Made by a program: the position numbers and the translations under genes
In this document: positions 1 to 9,147 of the stretch, in pieces
Position numbering within the stretch: position 1 is the stretch's first letter
Layout: each line of letters begins with the position of its first letter
Notes under the pieces: generated by a model
Seen by the model: only the letters and a program-made list of their open reading frames with translations
What the model was told of the DNA's origin: nothing
Databases searched by the model: none
Assembly: GCA_023382535.1 (NCBI GenBank)
Contig: JAHDWA010000006.1
Span: forward strand, 216,037 to 280,036
Length of the DNA: 64,000 nt
Source: Anaerolineae bacterium
GTDB lineage: Bacteria; Chloroflexota; Anaerolineae; 4572-78; J111
Direction: 5' to 3'

Positions 1-479
1 ATCTCGCCGACCTGGCGACCGACGGAACCGGCTCCAACGATCAGTACGCGGCGCGCGCCATAGCGTTTCTCGCCGAAAGAGCGCAGCAGCAGCCGCAAGG
101 CGAGGCGGTACGCCAGCAGTAAGACCAGGCTGATCAGAGCAAAAAAGATAACTTGTAGACGGGAGATGTCACGGAAGGAGAAATACAGCGCTCCGGCAAA
201 GGCCAAAGTTGTAATGGTGTGGGCGCCAACGAGCCTTTGGGCTTCGTCAAGAGGATGCAGGTTTTTTTGTAAGTTGTAGACATCCAAGAGCAAAAAGCCA
301 ATGGCCCAAATGATGAGCGCCAATGCAAAAACGGGCCATTCCGGCCAAACAGCGGTCGGCGGTATAGGTTTGCCAAATTCTAGCTGGGGGCGAAGCCAAC
401 TGGCCAGCATTAGCGCCAGCATTAACATAGCGATATCGCCCAGGAGAAATACAAAACTGAGGCCCGCTCGCCTGAACAT
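1..479 (-). CDS. Polyprenyl glycosylphosphotransferase, N-terminal part (cut by window start)
   Basis: Probable membrane sugar-phosphate transferase that starts glycan assembly on undecaprenyl phosphate (WcaJ/WbaP type). Only the first 159 codons are in the window. The ATG at 479 is preceded by GGAG ten bases upstream, and an in-frame stop lies at 510-512. Seen: four hydrophobic segments at about residues 7-29, 47-68, 88-103 and 108-128, then a nucleotide-binding-like fold beginning VLIVGAGSVG (G149, G151, G154). This matches the N-terminal membrane and CoA-binding-like region of the family. The catalytic cytoplasmic domain lies outside the window, so the call rests on the N-terminal half and the polysaccharide context. 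It is the last gene of the polysaccharide locus visible here. Confidence 0.75.
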   Translation of the reverse strand, partial: MFRRAGLSFVFLLGDIAMLMLALMLASWLRPQLEFGKPIPPTAVWPEWPVFALALIIWAIGFLLLDVYNLQKNLHPLDEAQRLVGAHTITTLAFAGALYFSFRDISRLQVIFFALISLVLLLAYRLALRLLLRSFGEKRYGARRVLIVGAGSVGRQVGE

Positions 480-581
480 AAACTGCTTGCTCCGTGTAAT
501 ACCCTGCCATTATACCCGATCTATAAATTCTGCGCCAAAAAGCTAAGTATAGGGTCAAAACGCCAGAAAAGTGTAAACTGC

Positions 582-1439
582 TTAATAGGGCGTCTCTTTT
601 TGTTGTTTGGTTGTGTTCCACACTGCCATTTTGCTCTCATGAATTGAGAGCCAGGGAATAGGCGGCAGCAGAAATTTACGAATGTACCGAAGCATACTCA
701 ATGTATGGATCAACATCCGCTGGCTGAGAAAATACTTATCACTAACCGCCAGGTGATGATGAATAATCTGAGCGCTGGGTACATAGTAGACTTTCCAGCC
801 AACTTGATGCATGCGCCTGGCCCAGTCAATATCTTCGACGTATAGAAAGTACCCTTCGTCAAGAGGGCCAACGTCTTCCAGCGCCTCTCGCCGAACAAAC
901 AGGCAGGCTCCCAACAGCCAGTCTACTGCTTGTGGTTGCGAATGATCTATGTTGAGCATTAAGTGACGCCGGTTGAAGCGCGAGTTTTGCATAAATATCC
1001 GGAGAGGAGTGCGGCGAGCAATAAATGAGCCTACTGTGGGGAAACGGCGCGGCGAAGGCTGAATTTCACCATTCGGAAAGAGGAGGCGTGCTCCGCACAG
1101 GCCCACATCGGGGTGGTCGTCCATAAAGCGAATTAGATTCTCTAACGCGTCTGGCAAAACTTCTGTATCAGGGTTCAACAGGAGGAGGTAGCGCCCCTCG
1201 GCCAACGCCATGCCGTAGTTGCTGTTGGCTGCAAATCCGCGCTTTTTCTGGTTGATGCGCAGACAAATCTCCGGGTAACGACCGGCGATGGCGGCACTGG
1301 CATCAGCCGAGCAGTTATCAACCACAATGACTTCACCCCCTAAGCGCATCACTTCAGGGACCAGGGAGTCCAGGCACCGCGCCAAAAAATCGGCATGATT
1401 GTGGGTAACTACAATTGCGGACAGAATTTTTGTCGGCAT
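582..1439 (-). CDS. Glycosyltransferase family 2
   Basis: GT-A fold glycosyltransferase of about 285 residues, predicted to add a sugar to the lipid-linked glycan at the inner membrane face. Seen: N-terminal SAIVVTHN nucleotide-binding strand, the DxD-like LNPDTEV motif near residue 95, and the acceptor-side motif GYFLYVEDIDWARR near residue 205. These are typical of the rhamnosyltransferase/WbbL-like branch of GT2. The chosen start is ATG at 1439; a GTG directly before it at 1442 is an alternative. The gene begins about 10 bases after the stop of the upstream GT2 gene, so the two are probably cotranscribed. Donor and acceptor sugars cannot be told from sequence. Confidence 0.85.
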   Translation of the reverse strand: MPTKILSAIVVTHNHADFLARCLDSLVPEVMRLGGEVIVVDNCSADASAAIAGRYPEICLRINQKKRGFAANSNYGMALAEGRYLLLLNPDTEVLPDALENLIRFMDDHPDVGLCGARLLFPNGEIQPSPRRFPTVGSFIARRTPLRIFMQNSRFNRRHLMLNIDHSQPQAVDWLLGACLFVRREALEDVGPLDEGYFLYVEDIDWARRMHQVGWKVYYVPSAQIIHHHLAVSDKYFLSQRMLIHTLSMLRYIRKFLLPPIPWLSIHESKMAVWNTTKQQKETPY

Positions 1440-1449
1440 CACAAGTTGT

Positions 1450-2421
1450 TCATCTCATCCAGGCCAGCATGTAAGGCCCATCAACCTTTTTATGAGCCAT
1501 AATAAATCGGCGCCAGCGCAACGTACAAGGCAACATGGTAATGGCCTGATAGAGACCTGTGAGCGAAGACTGCTCAAACAGCAGTAAGTACACCAGGATT
1601 TTGAGGTCGTAAAAGAGGATAGGCCAGAAATGCCGGACGAAAGTGTAGGGTAACTCGTTTTTGATAAGCAGCAGGTAGCGGTTTCTGACAGAGTGCAGCC
1701 GGACCTCTTTGGATAACCCTTCTCGCTGCCCTGGCTTAAAATGTCTGCTGTGAAAGGCCACTGCCTGCGGGATGTAGAGGCTTTTCCAGCCAAACAACTG
1801 GGCGCGCCAGGCCAAATCCACATCCTCCTTATAGGCAAAGAAGTTTTCGTCAAAATATTGACCCTCAAACTTGCACGCTTCCAGCATCTCTCTCCGATAA
1901 AAGGGCGCAGCGCCGCAAGCGCCAAAGATGTAATCCGCTTGATTATAGGGTTCTACATCGGGCTGGCCATGGCCCCGCAAAAACTGCTGGCGTGTCTTTT
2001 TCAAAAATAGACCGGTGCTATCAATTAGACCAGGCCGGGAGGGTTCCGCCTCAAATGGTGATAACAGTAATTTTCCGGAAACCATCCCAACCTGAGGATC
2101 GCTTTCGGCGGCTTTGACCAGATGGGCCAGGTAGCTCTCGGTCATGACGACATCAGGATTTAGCGGTAAGATGTATTTACCGTGAGCCTCGGCTATGGCC
2201 AGATTATGCCCCTTGCAGAAGCCCAGATTGGCAGTTTGAGCGAGAATTTTGAGTGTTGGGTAAGTTTGCAGGATGTCCCGTGTACTATCCGTTGAGTTAT
2301 TATCAACAACAATAATTTCTTGTGCGGGAAGGGTTTGGCGGCTCAGGGCATCTAGGCAAGCCTTGATGGTGTTTTGGCTGTTCCAGGTTACGATGGTGAT
2401 AGAGACTGTTGGTGCATCCAT
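1450..2421 (-). CDS. Glycosyltransferase family 2
   Basis: Second GT2 enzyme, 323 residues, same architecture as its downstream neighbour. Seen: VSITIVTWNSQ at the N-terminus, LNPDVVM as the metal-binding DxD position near residue 92, and FFAYKEDVDLAWR near residue 218 as the catalytic acidic motif. The C-terminal 60 residues contain hydrophobic stretches that may associate with the membrane. Two adjacent GT2 genes are consistent with successive sugar additions in one repeat unit. Specificity is unknown. Confidence 0.85.
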   Translation of the reverse strand: MDAPTVSITIVTWNSQNTIKACLDALSRQTLPAQEIIVVDNNSTDSTRDILQTYPTLKILAQTANLGFCKGHNLAIAEAHGKYILPLNPDVVMTESYLAHLVKAAESDPQVGMVSGKLLLSPFEAEPSRPGLIDSTGLFLKKTRQQFLRGHGQPDVEPYNQADYIFGACGAAPFYRREMLEACKFEGQYFDENFFAYKEDVDLAWRAQLFGWKSLYIPQAVAFHSRHFKPGQREGLSKEVRLHSVRNRYLLLIKNELPYTFVRHFWPILFYDLKILVYLLLFEQSSLTGLYQAITMLPCTLRWRRFIMAHKKVDGPYMLAWMR

Positions 2422-2458
2422 GGGTAAATACCAACCATCCAGGCCCTTTTTCTCTGCT

Positions 2459-3760
2459 TCAGGCTATGGCTGTCTCATCGAACAGGCAGGCCAGTTGCCT
2501 GGTTAGCTCGCGGCGGTCGAACTGGCAAAGGCGGGCATCACGATGAGTCGGCAACTGCTCCGCTTGCCACTGCTGGTAGAAAGCCTGCAAAGCCTGCTGA
2601 ATGCCCGCTGCATCGGTGGGTTCAACCATCACCCCAGCGCCGAAAGTAGAAATAAGATCGCCTGCGTCCGAAGGGCTGGATAGAGCCAAAATGGGCCGTC
2701 CGCTGGCCAAATACTCAAACAATTTGCTGGTCGTAGCTCCTACTTTCCCTGGCGCTGTGACCAGTAAGAGAATATCTGCGTCAACCTGATGCTGTAATGC
2801 TTCCGGGTAAGACAGCGGGCCGGTTAACTGAAAATACTGCTTTACGTCCGATTGTTCTATCATCCGGACCTCAGCAGCCGTCAGGTCGCCAACCATAAGA
2901 ATTTCAAGCCGCGCCATCATATCGAGCTGGCTGGCCTGCATGGCCTGGAGGGCCTGAAGCAGTCCGCTAATCGTTCTGCCCTCGCGGCTTAATGACAGCG
3001 CGCCCGTATGCACCACCCGAAACTTGTCCGGCCTGGTTACTTGACGACGCAGCGGAGTAAAGTCGTCCTGGTCAAAGCCATTGGGGATGACCGAGACCTT
3101 GGCCGCTGCGCCTGGATAGCGTTGAGCCATATCATCGGCAATAACCTGATTGACCGTTATCACGCGATCAGCCGTTAGCACCACTTTCCGCTCTAAACTG
3201 GCCTCAAGTTGGTTGCGTAAACGGGAGGTTAGACGAGTCGGGATATGGGGTTCAAACAGCCAGCCATCCCGAAAGTCAGCTACCCAGGGTAAACCGGTCT
3301 CTTGTTTTAACTTCATAGCAATGAGATGGCTGGTTTCGGGGGGTGAAGTGCTGTACAGGCAGCGGATAGGGTGAGTCCGGATTATCTTTCGCGCCAGACG
3401 AAGCGCCGGCGGATACCAAATAATCTTGGGGTCTGGTACAAGACAAGTTGATTTCCATTGTTCAAGCCGGCTGCCGGGAGGGAGTAAGCGGGTATTGGCA
3501 TGTTGATTTAAAGTTCCCTGTTTCCTTTTAAAAGCCAAATAAGTCCGCTTCAACGGGCCGAGCAAATCATCTGCGCGAAAAGTTGAAGCTGCCGCATCGT
3601 TAGGTAAATCGCCATATGTTTGCGTGCTCAGAATGACCGGCCGGTAGCCGAACTCTGGCAGATATTTGGCAAACTTAACTGTGCGGGTGATGCCGGTGTT
3701 TTCGAGAGGCGGATAATTATAGGCGACCAGCAAGACATGCGCTAATGAACTACCCTGCAT
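2459..3760 (-). CDS. Glycosyltransferase, GT4-like
   Basis: GT-B fold glycosyltransferase of 433 residues. The N-terminal acceptor domain starts with VLLVAYNYPPLENTG, a common opening of GT4 enzymes that act on polysaccharides. The C-terminal donor domain carries FRVVHTGALS near residue 242 and the E-rich loop KLFEYLASGRPILAL near residue 350, where the conserved Glu contacts the nucleotide-sugar. The start ATG at 3760 lies 6 bases after the stop of the upstream asparagine-synthase-like gene. Sugar specificity cannot be inferred. Confidence 0.85.
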   Translation of the reverse strand: MQGSSLAHVLLVAYNYPPLENTGITRTVKFAKYLPEFGYRPVILSTQTYGDLPNDAAASTFRADDLLGPLKRTYLAFKRKQGTLNQHANTRLLPPGSRLEQWKSTCLVPDPKIIWYPPALRLARKIIRTHPIRCLYSTSPPETSHLIAMKLKQETGLPWVADFRDGWLFEPHIPTRLTSRLRNQLEASLERKVVLTADRVITVNQVIADDMAQRYPGAAAKVSVIPNGFDQDDFTPLRRQVTRPDKFRVVHTGALSLSREGRTISGLLQALQAMQASQLDMMARLEILMVGDLTAAEVRMIEQSDVKQYFQLTGPLSYPEALQHQVDADILLLVTAPGKVGATTSKLFEYLASGRPILALSSPSDAGDLISTFGAGVMVEPTDAAGIQQALQAFYQQWQAEQLPTHRDARLCQFDRRELTRQLACLFDETAIA

Positions 3761-3766
3761 ACATCC

Positions 3767-5740
3767 TCAGCCAAAGCTAATTTCATAATAATTGGCCCAT
3801 TGAATAAAGTTGAGCCAGCGCCAAACGCGAAAATCAAAAGGCTGCCGCCCGTCACGGACCGCTTGCCACTCGTTTTTAACGACATCCAGGTTAAGGGCCG
3901 GAACGTTTCTGGCGGCGTCACTTTGCAGCACTCCCTCAACCCAGGGACGTAACACAACCAACCACTCTTGTTCCGGGGTCGCAAAGCCAATTTTGTCGCG
4001 CCGGTCTAAAATGGCATCGGGAACCAGGCCGCGCATGGCCTGCCGAAAAATCGCCTTGCTGGCCCCATCGGGGGCAATCAGATACGCTTCGGGTAAAGCA
4101 AAGATGAAGTTGACCAGGGCCGGGGTGAGAAACGGGACGCGGCTTTCAATTGAAAAGGCCATAGAATTGCGATCTTCGTAGCGCAGCAGCCCGGGCAGGC
4201 TGACTTCGACAAAGGTGCGATGAAGCTGCTCGCGCAGGACCTCTGGTTGGCTATGATTCCAGCGAAACGGTTTTATCACTCCCTGCCGGTTGAACCAGGC
4301 GGCATTCAACCAGGCCGGGAACAAACGCCGCCGGAGCAAACGCCGGCCTAAGCCGTGCAGGGAAGCGGGCAATAAAAACTGGGCCGCTTCCAGGCATATT
4401 TGCCGGACACCTGTATCGGGCCATTGAGAGGCCAGCCGCAAGAAGTGGTAAGCCTTAGCCAACGATCCCTGGCGCAAGAGAGAAGCCAGGCGCATGGCCA
4501 GGTAGGGCCGGTAGCCGGCCAGAAGTTCATCCGCGCCTTGCCCATCCAGCATCACGGTGATACCGGCCTGGCGGGCCAGTTGGAAAACGCGGTACTGAGC
4601 ATAAATGGACGTGCTGGCAAAAGGTTCATCCTGGGTGTAAATCAGCCGGTCCAGGTCCGCGGTCAGTTCCAGGGGCGTGGGCTGAACTTTATACACGGCG
4701 GCAGCGGAGGCTTGGCCGGCCAAATCTACCCAGCGCTCTTCGCCCAGGCGGGGATCGTGGGTAATGTGGCTAAAGGTATGTAGCTTTAAGTCCTGGCCTT
4801 GCAAATAGCGCATGGCCATGACAATCGAGGAAGAGTCAATCCCGCCGGAGAGGGCCGCGCCAACGGGAACATCACTGCGGAGATGGAGTTTGACATTTTC
4901 CAGGAACAACTCGCGCAGATGGTCGGCCGCTTCCTGGAAAGATAAGTCAAGGCGGTGGTTGAGGTTTATTTGCCAGTAACGCACGGGCTGGGCCGCGCCG
5001 GGGTTATCCAGGGACACTTCCAGATAATGGGCCGCCGGTAGCTGGCGAATTTCGGAAAGCAGAGTTTCCCCGCCGTGGTCGGTCAGGCGAAAGCGCAAAT
5101 AGTCATAAACGCGCTGAGCGTTAACCTGGCGGCTCACACCGGGTAATTCCAGCAAAGCTTTGATCTCGGAAGCAAAGGCAAAGCTGCCTGGCCAGCAGGT
5201 ATAATAAAGCGGTTTGATGCCAAAAAAGTCCCGGGCCAGAAAAAGCTTGCGGGTTTGGAGGTCCAAAATAACAAAGGCAAACATGCCGACCAGCCGGTTC
5301 AGGGCCTGCGGTCCCCAGCAGGTGTAAGCAGCCAGCAGTACTTCCGTGTCAGAACTGGAGTGAAACGTATAACCCAGGCTTTCCAACTCCGGTTTGAGTT
5401 CGAGATAATTGTAAATTTCCCCATTGAAGATCAGCCAATAGCGACCATCGGGGCTGGCCATGGGCTGATGCCCGCCGGGTGAGAGATCCAGGATGGCCAA
5501 ACGCCGGAAGCCCAGGACCAGATCAAAGGCTTCTCCGGCATAGGTGGATAGGGGCGGCAAATCCAGCCGGGGGTCGGTGTCCGGACCACCGCAGGGCCTG
5601 ACGCAGCCGGTTTGAGTGCGGGCCAGCAGGTAGCCCTCGTCATCCGGCCCGCGCCGGCGGATGGTCGCCATCGCTCGTTCGACAGCAGTTAAAGGTACGG
5701 GCGTGGCGCTGCCCTGCCAGAGGCCAAAGATGCCGCACAT
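3767..5740 (-). CDS. AsnB-type glutamine amidotransferase (copy 1)
   Basis: Asparagine synthase (glutamine-hydrolysing) family protein, 657 residues. Seen: MCGIFG start, so Cys2 becomes the N-terminal nucleophile; RRRGPDDEG; NGEIYNY for glutamine binding; the SGGIDSSS pyrophosphatase loop; and DGQGADELLAGY. Both half reactions therefore look intact. Compared with copies 2 and 3 it has an insert of about 25 residues before FRRLAILDLS and a different C-terminus, both shared with copy 4. In polysaccharide loci such proteins (WbpS in Pseudomonas O-antigen) can amidate uronic acids, which is the favoured inference here over free asparagine synthesis. Its ATG overlaps the upstream gene's TAA by one base. 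Confidence 0.85.
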   Translation of the reverse strand: MCGIFGLWQGSATPVPLTAVERAMATIRRRGPDDEGYLLARTQTGCVRPCGGPDTDPRLDLPPLSTYAGEAFDLVLGFRRLAILDLSPGGHQPMASPDGRYWLIFNGEIYNYLELKPELESLGYTFHSSSDTEVLLAAYTCWGPQALNRLVGMFAFVILDLQTRKLFLARDFFGIKPLYYTCWPGSFAFASEIKALLELPGVSRQVNAQRVYDYLRFRLTDHGGETLLSEIRQLPAAHYLEVSLDNPGAAQPVRYWQINLNHRLDLSFQEAADHLRELFLENVKLHLRSDVPVGAALSGGIDSSSIVMAMRYLQGQDLKLHTFSHITHDPRLGEERWVDLAGQASAAAVYKVQPTPLELTADLDRLIYTQDEPFASTSIYAQYRVFQLARQAGITVMLDGQGADELLAGYRPYLAMRLASLLRQGSLAKAYHFLRLASQWPDTGVRQICLEAAQFLLPASLHGLGRRLLRRRLFPAWLNAAWFNRQGVIKPFRWNHSQPEVLREQLHRTFVEVSLPGLLRYEDRNSMAFSIESRVPFLTPALVNFIFALPEAYLIAPDGASKAIFRQAMRGLVPDAILDRRDKIGFATPEQEWLVVLRPWVEGVLQSDAARNVPALNLDVVKNEWQAVRDGRQPFDFRVWRWLNFIQWANYYEISFG

Positions 5741-6924
5741 TATGAAGTTCCTCCGCCGAGGAGCTGATCGTATAAGGCGACCAGCTTACTCATTTCATGG
5801 TTGGCATTAAGCTCTTTGGCCGCAACGCGGGCAGAGCGGCGCATAACCACAAGTTGCTCGGCGCTGAGGCGATTGAGCACCAGGGCCACATCGTGAGGGT
5901 CCAGGGTCGGAGCGACACAACCCAGACCATAACGCCGGACAATTTCGGCCATTGCCGGGGAGGGACCAATGCAAACAGCCAGGCCGGCAGCGATAAAATC
6001 GAAGAATTTATTGGGCAAGGCCATTTGGTTGTTGTAATTTTGACGGAAGGCAAGCAGGTAAAAGCCTATATCGTAGTCGGCAATTTGCGGCACAATATTT
6101 TCCGGCGTTACTGCCGGATGAAATGTCACCCGGCCAGGCGCTAATTGATCGGCTAATTTTTTTAGAGAACTGACATAATCAGGGTCAGTTTCGATGAGCA
6201 TGAAGTGCAGACTAAAACGCGGGTCACACTGAGCAACCGTTTGAATCATGGTCTCCAAACAGCGCTTTCGATCGGCAACGCCATGATGAATCAAACGGAT
6301 ATGGTCAAAATCCAGGTCACGTTCCGGTACGGGTACAGGATCAGGGGTATTAAGGACGACGATAGGCTTTAGCTTAAACTCTTGTTGATAGCGGGTGGCA
6401 ATCATCGGGGCGACCGTCGTCGAGGCGTCAATCAAGGGTGTATATTGCCGTAAAAAATAATTAATGGCAGGCGCATGCAGAAATCTCCAGAACCAGACAT
6501 CTTCAAATTCCAGCGGCGCGTACTCATGAGCGTCAAAGATAAGGCGCGCCCCAGTTTTTTTCGCAGCCTCGGCGGCAACTGGCAAGGCTTCCCAGTCGTT
6601 GGCATGGTAGGCCTGGCTGCCACTGGCCAGGGCCTCGGTTAAGGCCAGGGTATGGTGAGATTTTTGCCAATACCAATCATCATAAAGAGTTGGCTGCAGC
6701 CTGGCCAGGAGCAGCAGCACCAATCTGAGCGGTTTAGCTAAACGTCTTCTCTCTTCTGTCACCACAGCCCATTTCACGTGGGGATGGTTCTGCCAGGCTC
6801 GATGAGGCTGACCATACCCGATGACGGTAAGCCGGTAATGAGGAGCAAGATGGCGAATCTGCCGCAAGACGCGGGCATCCCGATAAATCGGCGAGAAGGA
6901 GATAACACAAATAGACGGTTCCAT
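5740..6924 (-). CDS. Glycosyltransferase, GT4-like
   Basis: GT-B enzyme of 394 residues. The N-terminal domain begins SICVISFSPIYRDARVLRQI, an opening typical of GT4 enzymes that bind a lipid-linked acceptor. A Rossmann-like C-terminal half has the nucleotide-sugar loop LPNKFFDFIAAGLAV near residue 305, although the usual donor-binding Glu is replaced by Asp in this loop. It lies 12 bases after the epimerase gene stop and runs into AsnB copy 1 by a one-base overlap, indicating translational coupling. Acceptor and donor are unknown. Confidence 0.8.
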   Translation of the reverse strand: MEPSICVISFSPIYRDARVLRQIRHLAPHYRLTVIGYGQPHRAWQNHPHVKWAVVTEERRRLAKPLRLVLLLLARLQPTLYDDWYWQKSHHTLALTEALASGSQAYHANDWEALPVAAEAAKKTGARLIFDAHEYAPLEFEDVWFWRFLHAPAINYFLRQYTPLIDASTTVAPMIATRYQQEFKLKPIVVLNTPDPVPVPERDLDFDHIRLIHHGVADRKRCLETMIQTVAQCDPRFSLHFMLIETDPDYVSSLKKLADQLAPGRVTFHPAVTPENIVPQIADYDIGFYLLAFRQNYNNQMALPNKFFDFIAAGLAVCIGPSPAMAEIVRRYGLGCVAPTLDPHDVALVLNRLSAEQLVVMRRSARVAAKELNANHEMSKLVALYDQLLGGGTS

Positions 6925-6936
6925 CCCTGGTTGGCA

Positions 6937-8025
6937 TCAGCCCCCTACCGGCATAGTTGCACCAAAAAGTATCGTTCGCAGTTCAGCGGGCAGGTGAGTT
7001 TCATGCTTCTTCATACAGTTTTCGATTAAAGACAAGTTTTGGCGGGTCCAGGCGATGGTGCGTGTAAGTCCTTCTTGAAACGGAACCTGGGCCTCAAACC
7101 CCAATTCTTTCCTGGATTTGTCGGTACTGCCAAACCTTTTGCCGGAATGGTCCCACTCTCGTTTAGGACGAAAATCCGGAGGGGCAGGGTTATCGGTAAG
7201 CTGGTTGATCTGCGTGGCCAGTTCCAGGATGGAGATTTCGACGCCGCTGGCCAGATTGTAAACGCCTCCGGGCGTGCCGGTCGTGGCACATAGCATCAAC
7301 CCCTGGACGATGTCATCCACATAGATAAAGTCACGCGTGGCAATGCCGCCATTCTCAACCGTTAAGGGCATTTGCTTAAGCGCCCGATAGATAAAGGTCG
7401 GGGTGACATTCCGCCAGATAGTGGCGGGTGTACCCCGCCACTGACCGGCGCCCAGAATTTCGCCCGGACCGTAAACGTTTTGAAAACGGGCTTTGACCAC
7501 GGGCAGACTGTGTTGGGTGAAGTAGTAGTTAGAGTAAAATTCGCCAATGATTTTGGAGATTTGATACGGACTGTCCAGATAGAGGGAAACCGGCGCATCT
7601 TCTTGAGTGGCATGGGCCTCGGCAAAGGTTTTTTCGGCTACGGTGCAGCCCGCCGAAGCGTAGACCACTTTCTTAAGTCGCTTAAAATTCTTAAGCCGTT
7701 CGTACAGCTTGAGGGTAGTCAGAGTATTGTTTTCGTGGTCGGCCAGCGGGTCGTGAATGGAACTCTGATTGCCGTGGTAGGTAGCCAGGTGAAAAACATA
7801 ATCAAAATCATCGCTGAGAGCAGCCAGGATTCTGTCGTCGGTAATGGAGCCTTCGATAAAAGTTACTGCTGGTACGGCGGGGATATTGACCCGTTCCGCC
7901 GAAAGCAGGTTATCAACGACAACGACCTCCCTGGGCGCGGTGAGCAGCAGGGCTTTGACCAGGTTACTGCCGACAAAGCCGGCTCCCCCGACGACAAGAA
8001 TTTTTTGGTCGGTAAACTCGTTCAA
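6937..8025 (-). CDS. NAD-dependent epimerase/dehydratase (extended SDR)
   Basis: Nucleotide-sugar epimerase or dehydratase, 362 residues. Seen: ILVVGGAGFVGSNL Rossmann motif at residues about 9-22, an Asp ending strand 2 (VVVDNLL), and the SDR catalytic pair YQISK near residue 155. Unusually, the Ser/Thr position is in ASAGCTVAEKTF. The family acts on UDP- or dTDP-sugars, and the sequence does not fix the substrate. It is the first of two adjacent epimerase genes, separated by 21 bases from the second, and feeds the same polysaccharide pathway. Confidence 0.85.
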   Translation of the reverse strand: MNEFTDQKILVVGGAGFVGSNLVKALLLTAPREVVVVDNLLSAERVNIPAVPAVTFIEGSITDDRILAALSDDFDYVFHLATYHGNQSSIHDPLADHENNTLTTLKLYERLKNFKRLKKVVYASAGCTVAEKTFAEAHATQEDAPVSLYLDSPYQISKIIGEFYSNYYFTQHSLPVVKARFQNVYGPGEILGAGQWRGTPATIWRNVTPTFIYRALKQMPLTVENGGIATRDFIYVDDIVQGLMLCATTGTPGGVYNLASGVEISILELATQINQLTDNPAPPDFRPKREWDHSGKRFGSTDKSRKELGFEAQVPFQEGLTRTIAWTRQNLSLIENCMKKHETHLPAELRTILFGATMPVGG

Positions 8026-8046
8026 GATCTATGCCCTCGCTCGTGC

Positions 8047-8991
8047 TTATGACTTGGCATCCATCTGCTTGAGATGGGTATAGGTTTGGGTGATGCCGTA
8101 CTTTTTGTACCAGTCAATCGCCGCCTGCACGCCGACTTCCAGGGGAGTGGTAATCTTCCAGCCAAAATCCTGCTGAGTTTTGCTGGGGTCCAGCAAAATG
8201 GTAAAAACATCGTCGGGGTTGCGCGGGCGCACCTCGACCTCTTCGTCAAGGGAGATGCCCAGCGCCTTGACGGTAGCATCAAACAGTTCTTTAATGGCGT
8301 AATCGGACCCTGAGGAGACATGGTACTCGCCGGCCTGGCCCTGGCCGGCAACAGCCTTCATTGCCACCTGGACGAGATCGCTCACAAAGATAAAATCACG
8401 CCGGGTGTCCATGACGAAACAGGGCTTGTTGTTGGTCAGGCGGTGGTAAAAGGTGGGCAGCGGCCCGCTCAGGTTACGGGGACCGTAGGCGTTGGCCAGC
8501 CGGAAGGAGATGTAATCCAGGCCGCTGAGCCGGATATATTGTTCGCCGGCCGTCTTGCTGATGGCGTAACTGCTGCCATCCGGCAAAATGGGGTGATTGA
8601 GGGTAATGGGCTGTTCCAGCGGGTGCAGGCCATAGCAGAGCGCCGTTTGAAAATAGATCAGCCGTTTGACCTGCAGCCGCTGGCAAGCCTGGGTAATGAT
8701 GGCTGTGCCAAGCACGTTGGTGCGGGCGTCTTCTTCCCAGTTGTGAGGGTCTTTGTAGGATGCCGCCGCGTGAACAACGACTTCAGGTTGAAAGTCGTCA
8801 AAGACTTTATTGACCAATTGGCTGTCGGCAATAGTGCCTTCGACAACCGTCAAGTTTTGGTGGGGCGTTAAATTATCCCGGCGGCCGGTGGCATAGTTGT
8901 CAATAGACAAAACTTGATCACCCTGGGATAAGAGACAATCTGCTAAGTGAGAGCCGATAAAGCCGGCTCCGCCGGTAATGAGCACTTTCAT
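8047..8991 (-). CDS. NAD-dependent epimerase/dehydratase (extended SDR)
   Basis: Nucleotide-sugar epimerase, 314 residues. Seen: VLITGGAGFIGSHLADCLL at the N-terminus, LSIDNYATGRRDNL after strand 2 as in UDP-glucose 4-epimerase relatives, and YAISKTAGEQY holding the catalytic Tyr and Lys. It is a different branch from its downstream neighbour. Two adjacent, distinct SDR genes suggest two different sugar precursors rather than a duplication. Substrate not determinable. Confidence 0.85.
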   Translation of the reverse strand: MKVLITGGAGFIGSHLADCLLSQGDQVLSIDNYATGRRDNLTPHQNLTVVEGTIADSQLVNKVFDDFQPEVVVHAAASYKDPHNWEEDARTNVLGTAIITQACQRLQVKRLIYFQTALCYGLHPLEQPITLNHPILPDGSSYAISKTAGEQYIRLSGLDYISFRLANAYGPRNLSGPLPTFYHRLTNNKPCFVMDTRRDFIFVSDLVQVAMKAVAGQGQAGEYHVSSGSDYAIKELFDATVKALGISLDEEVEVRPRNPDDVFTILLDPSKTQQDFGWKITTPLEVGVQAAIDWYKKYGITQTYTHLKQMDAKS

Positions 8992-9147
8992 GATTTAACC
9001 TCTACATTAATCTAGCTTGGTTTAAATGACTCGTTGAACATCTCTATAAAGCAATTAGAGCCATTGCTAACTGCTGAATGTTGGTAAGATAAATTGCGTT
9101 GATCCCCGGAATTTGGCCTAATACGGCCGGGTAAAAGAACAGGTTAT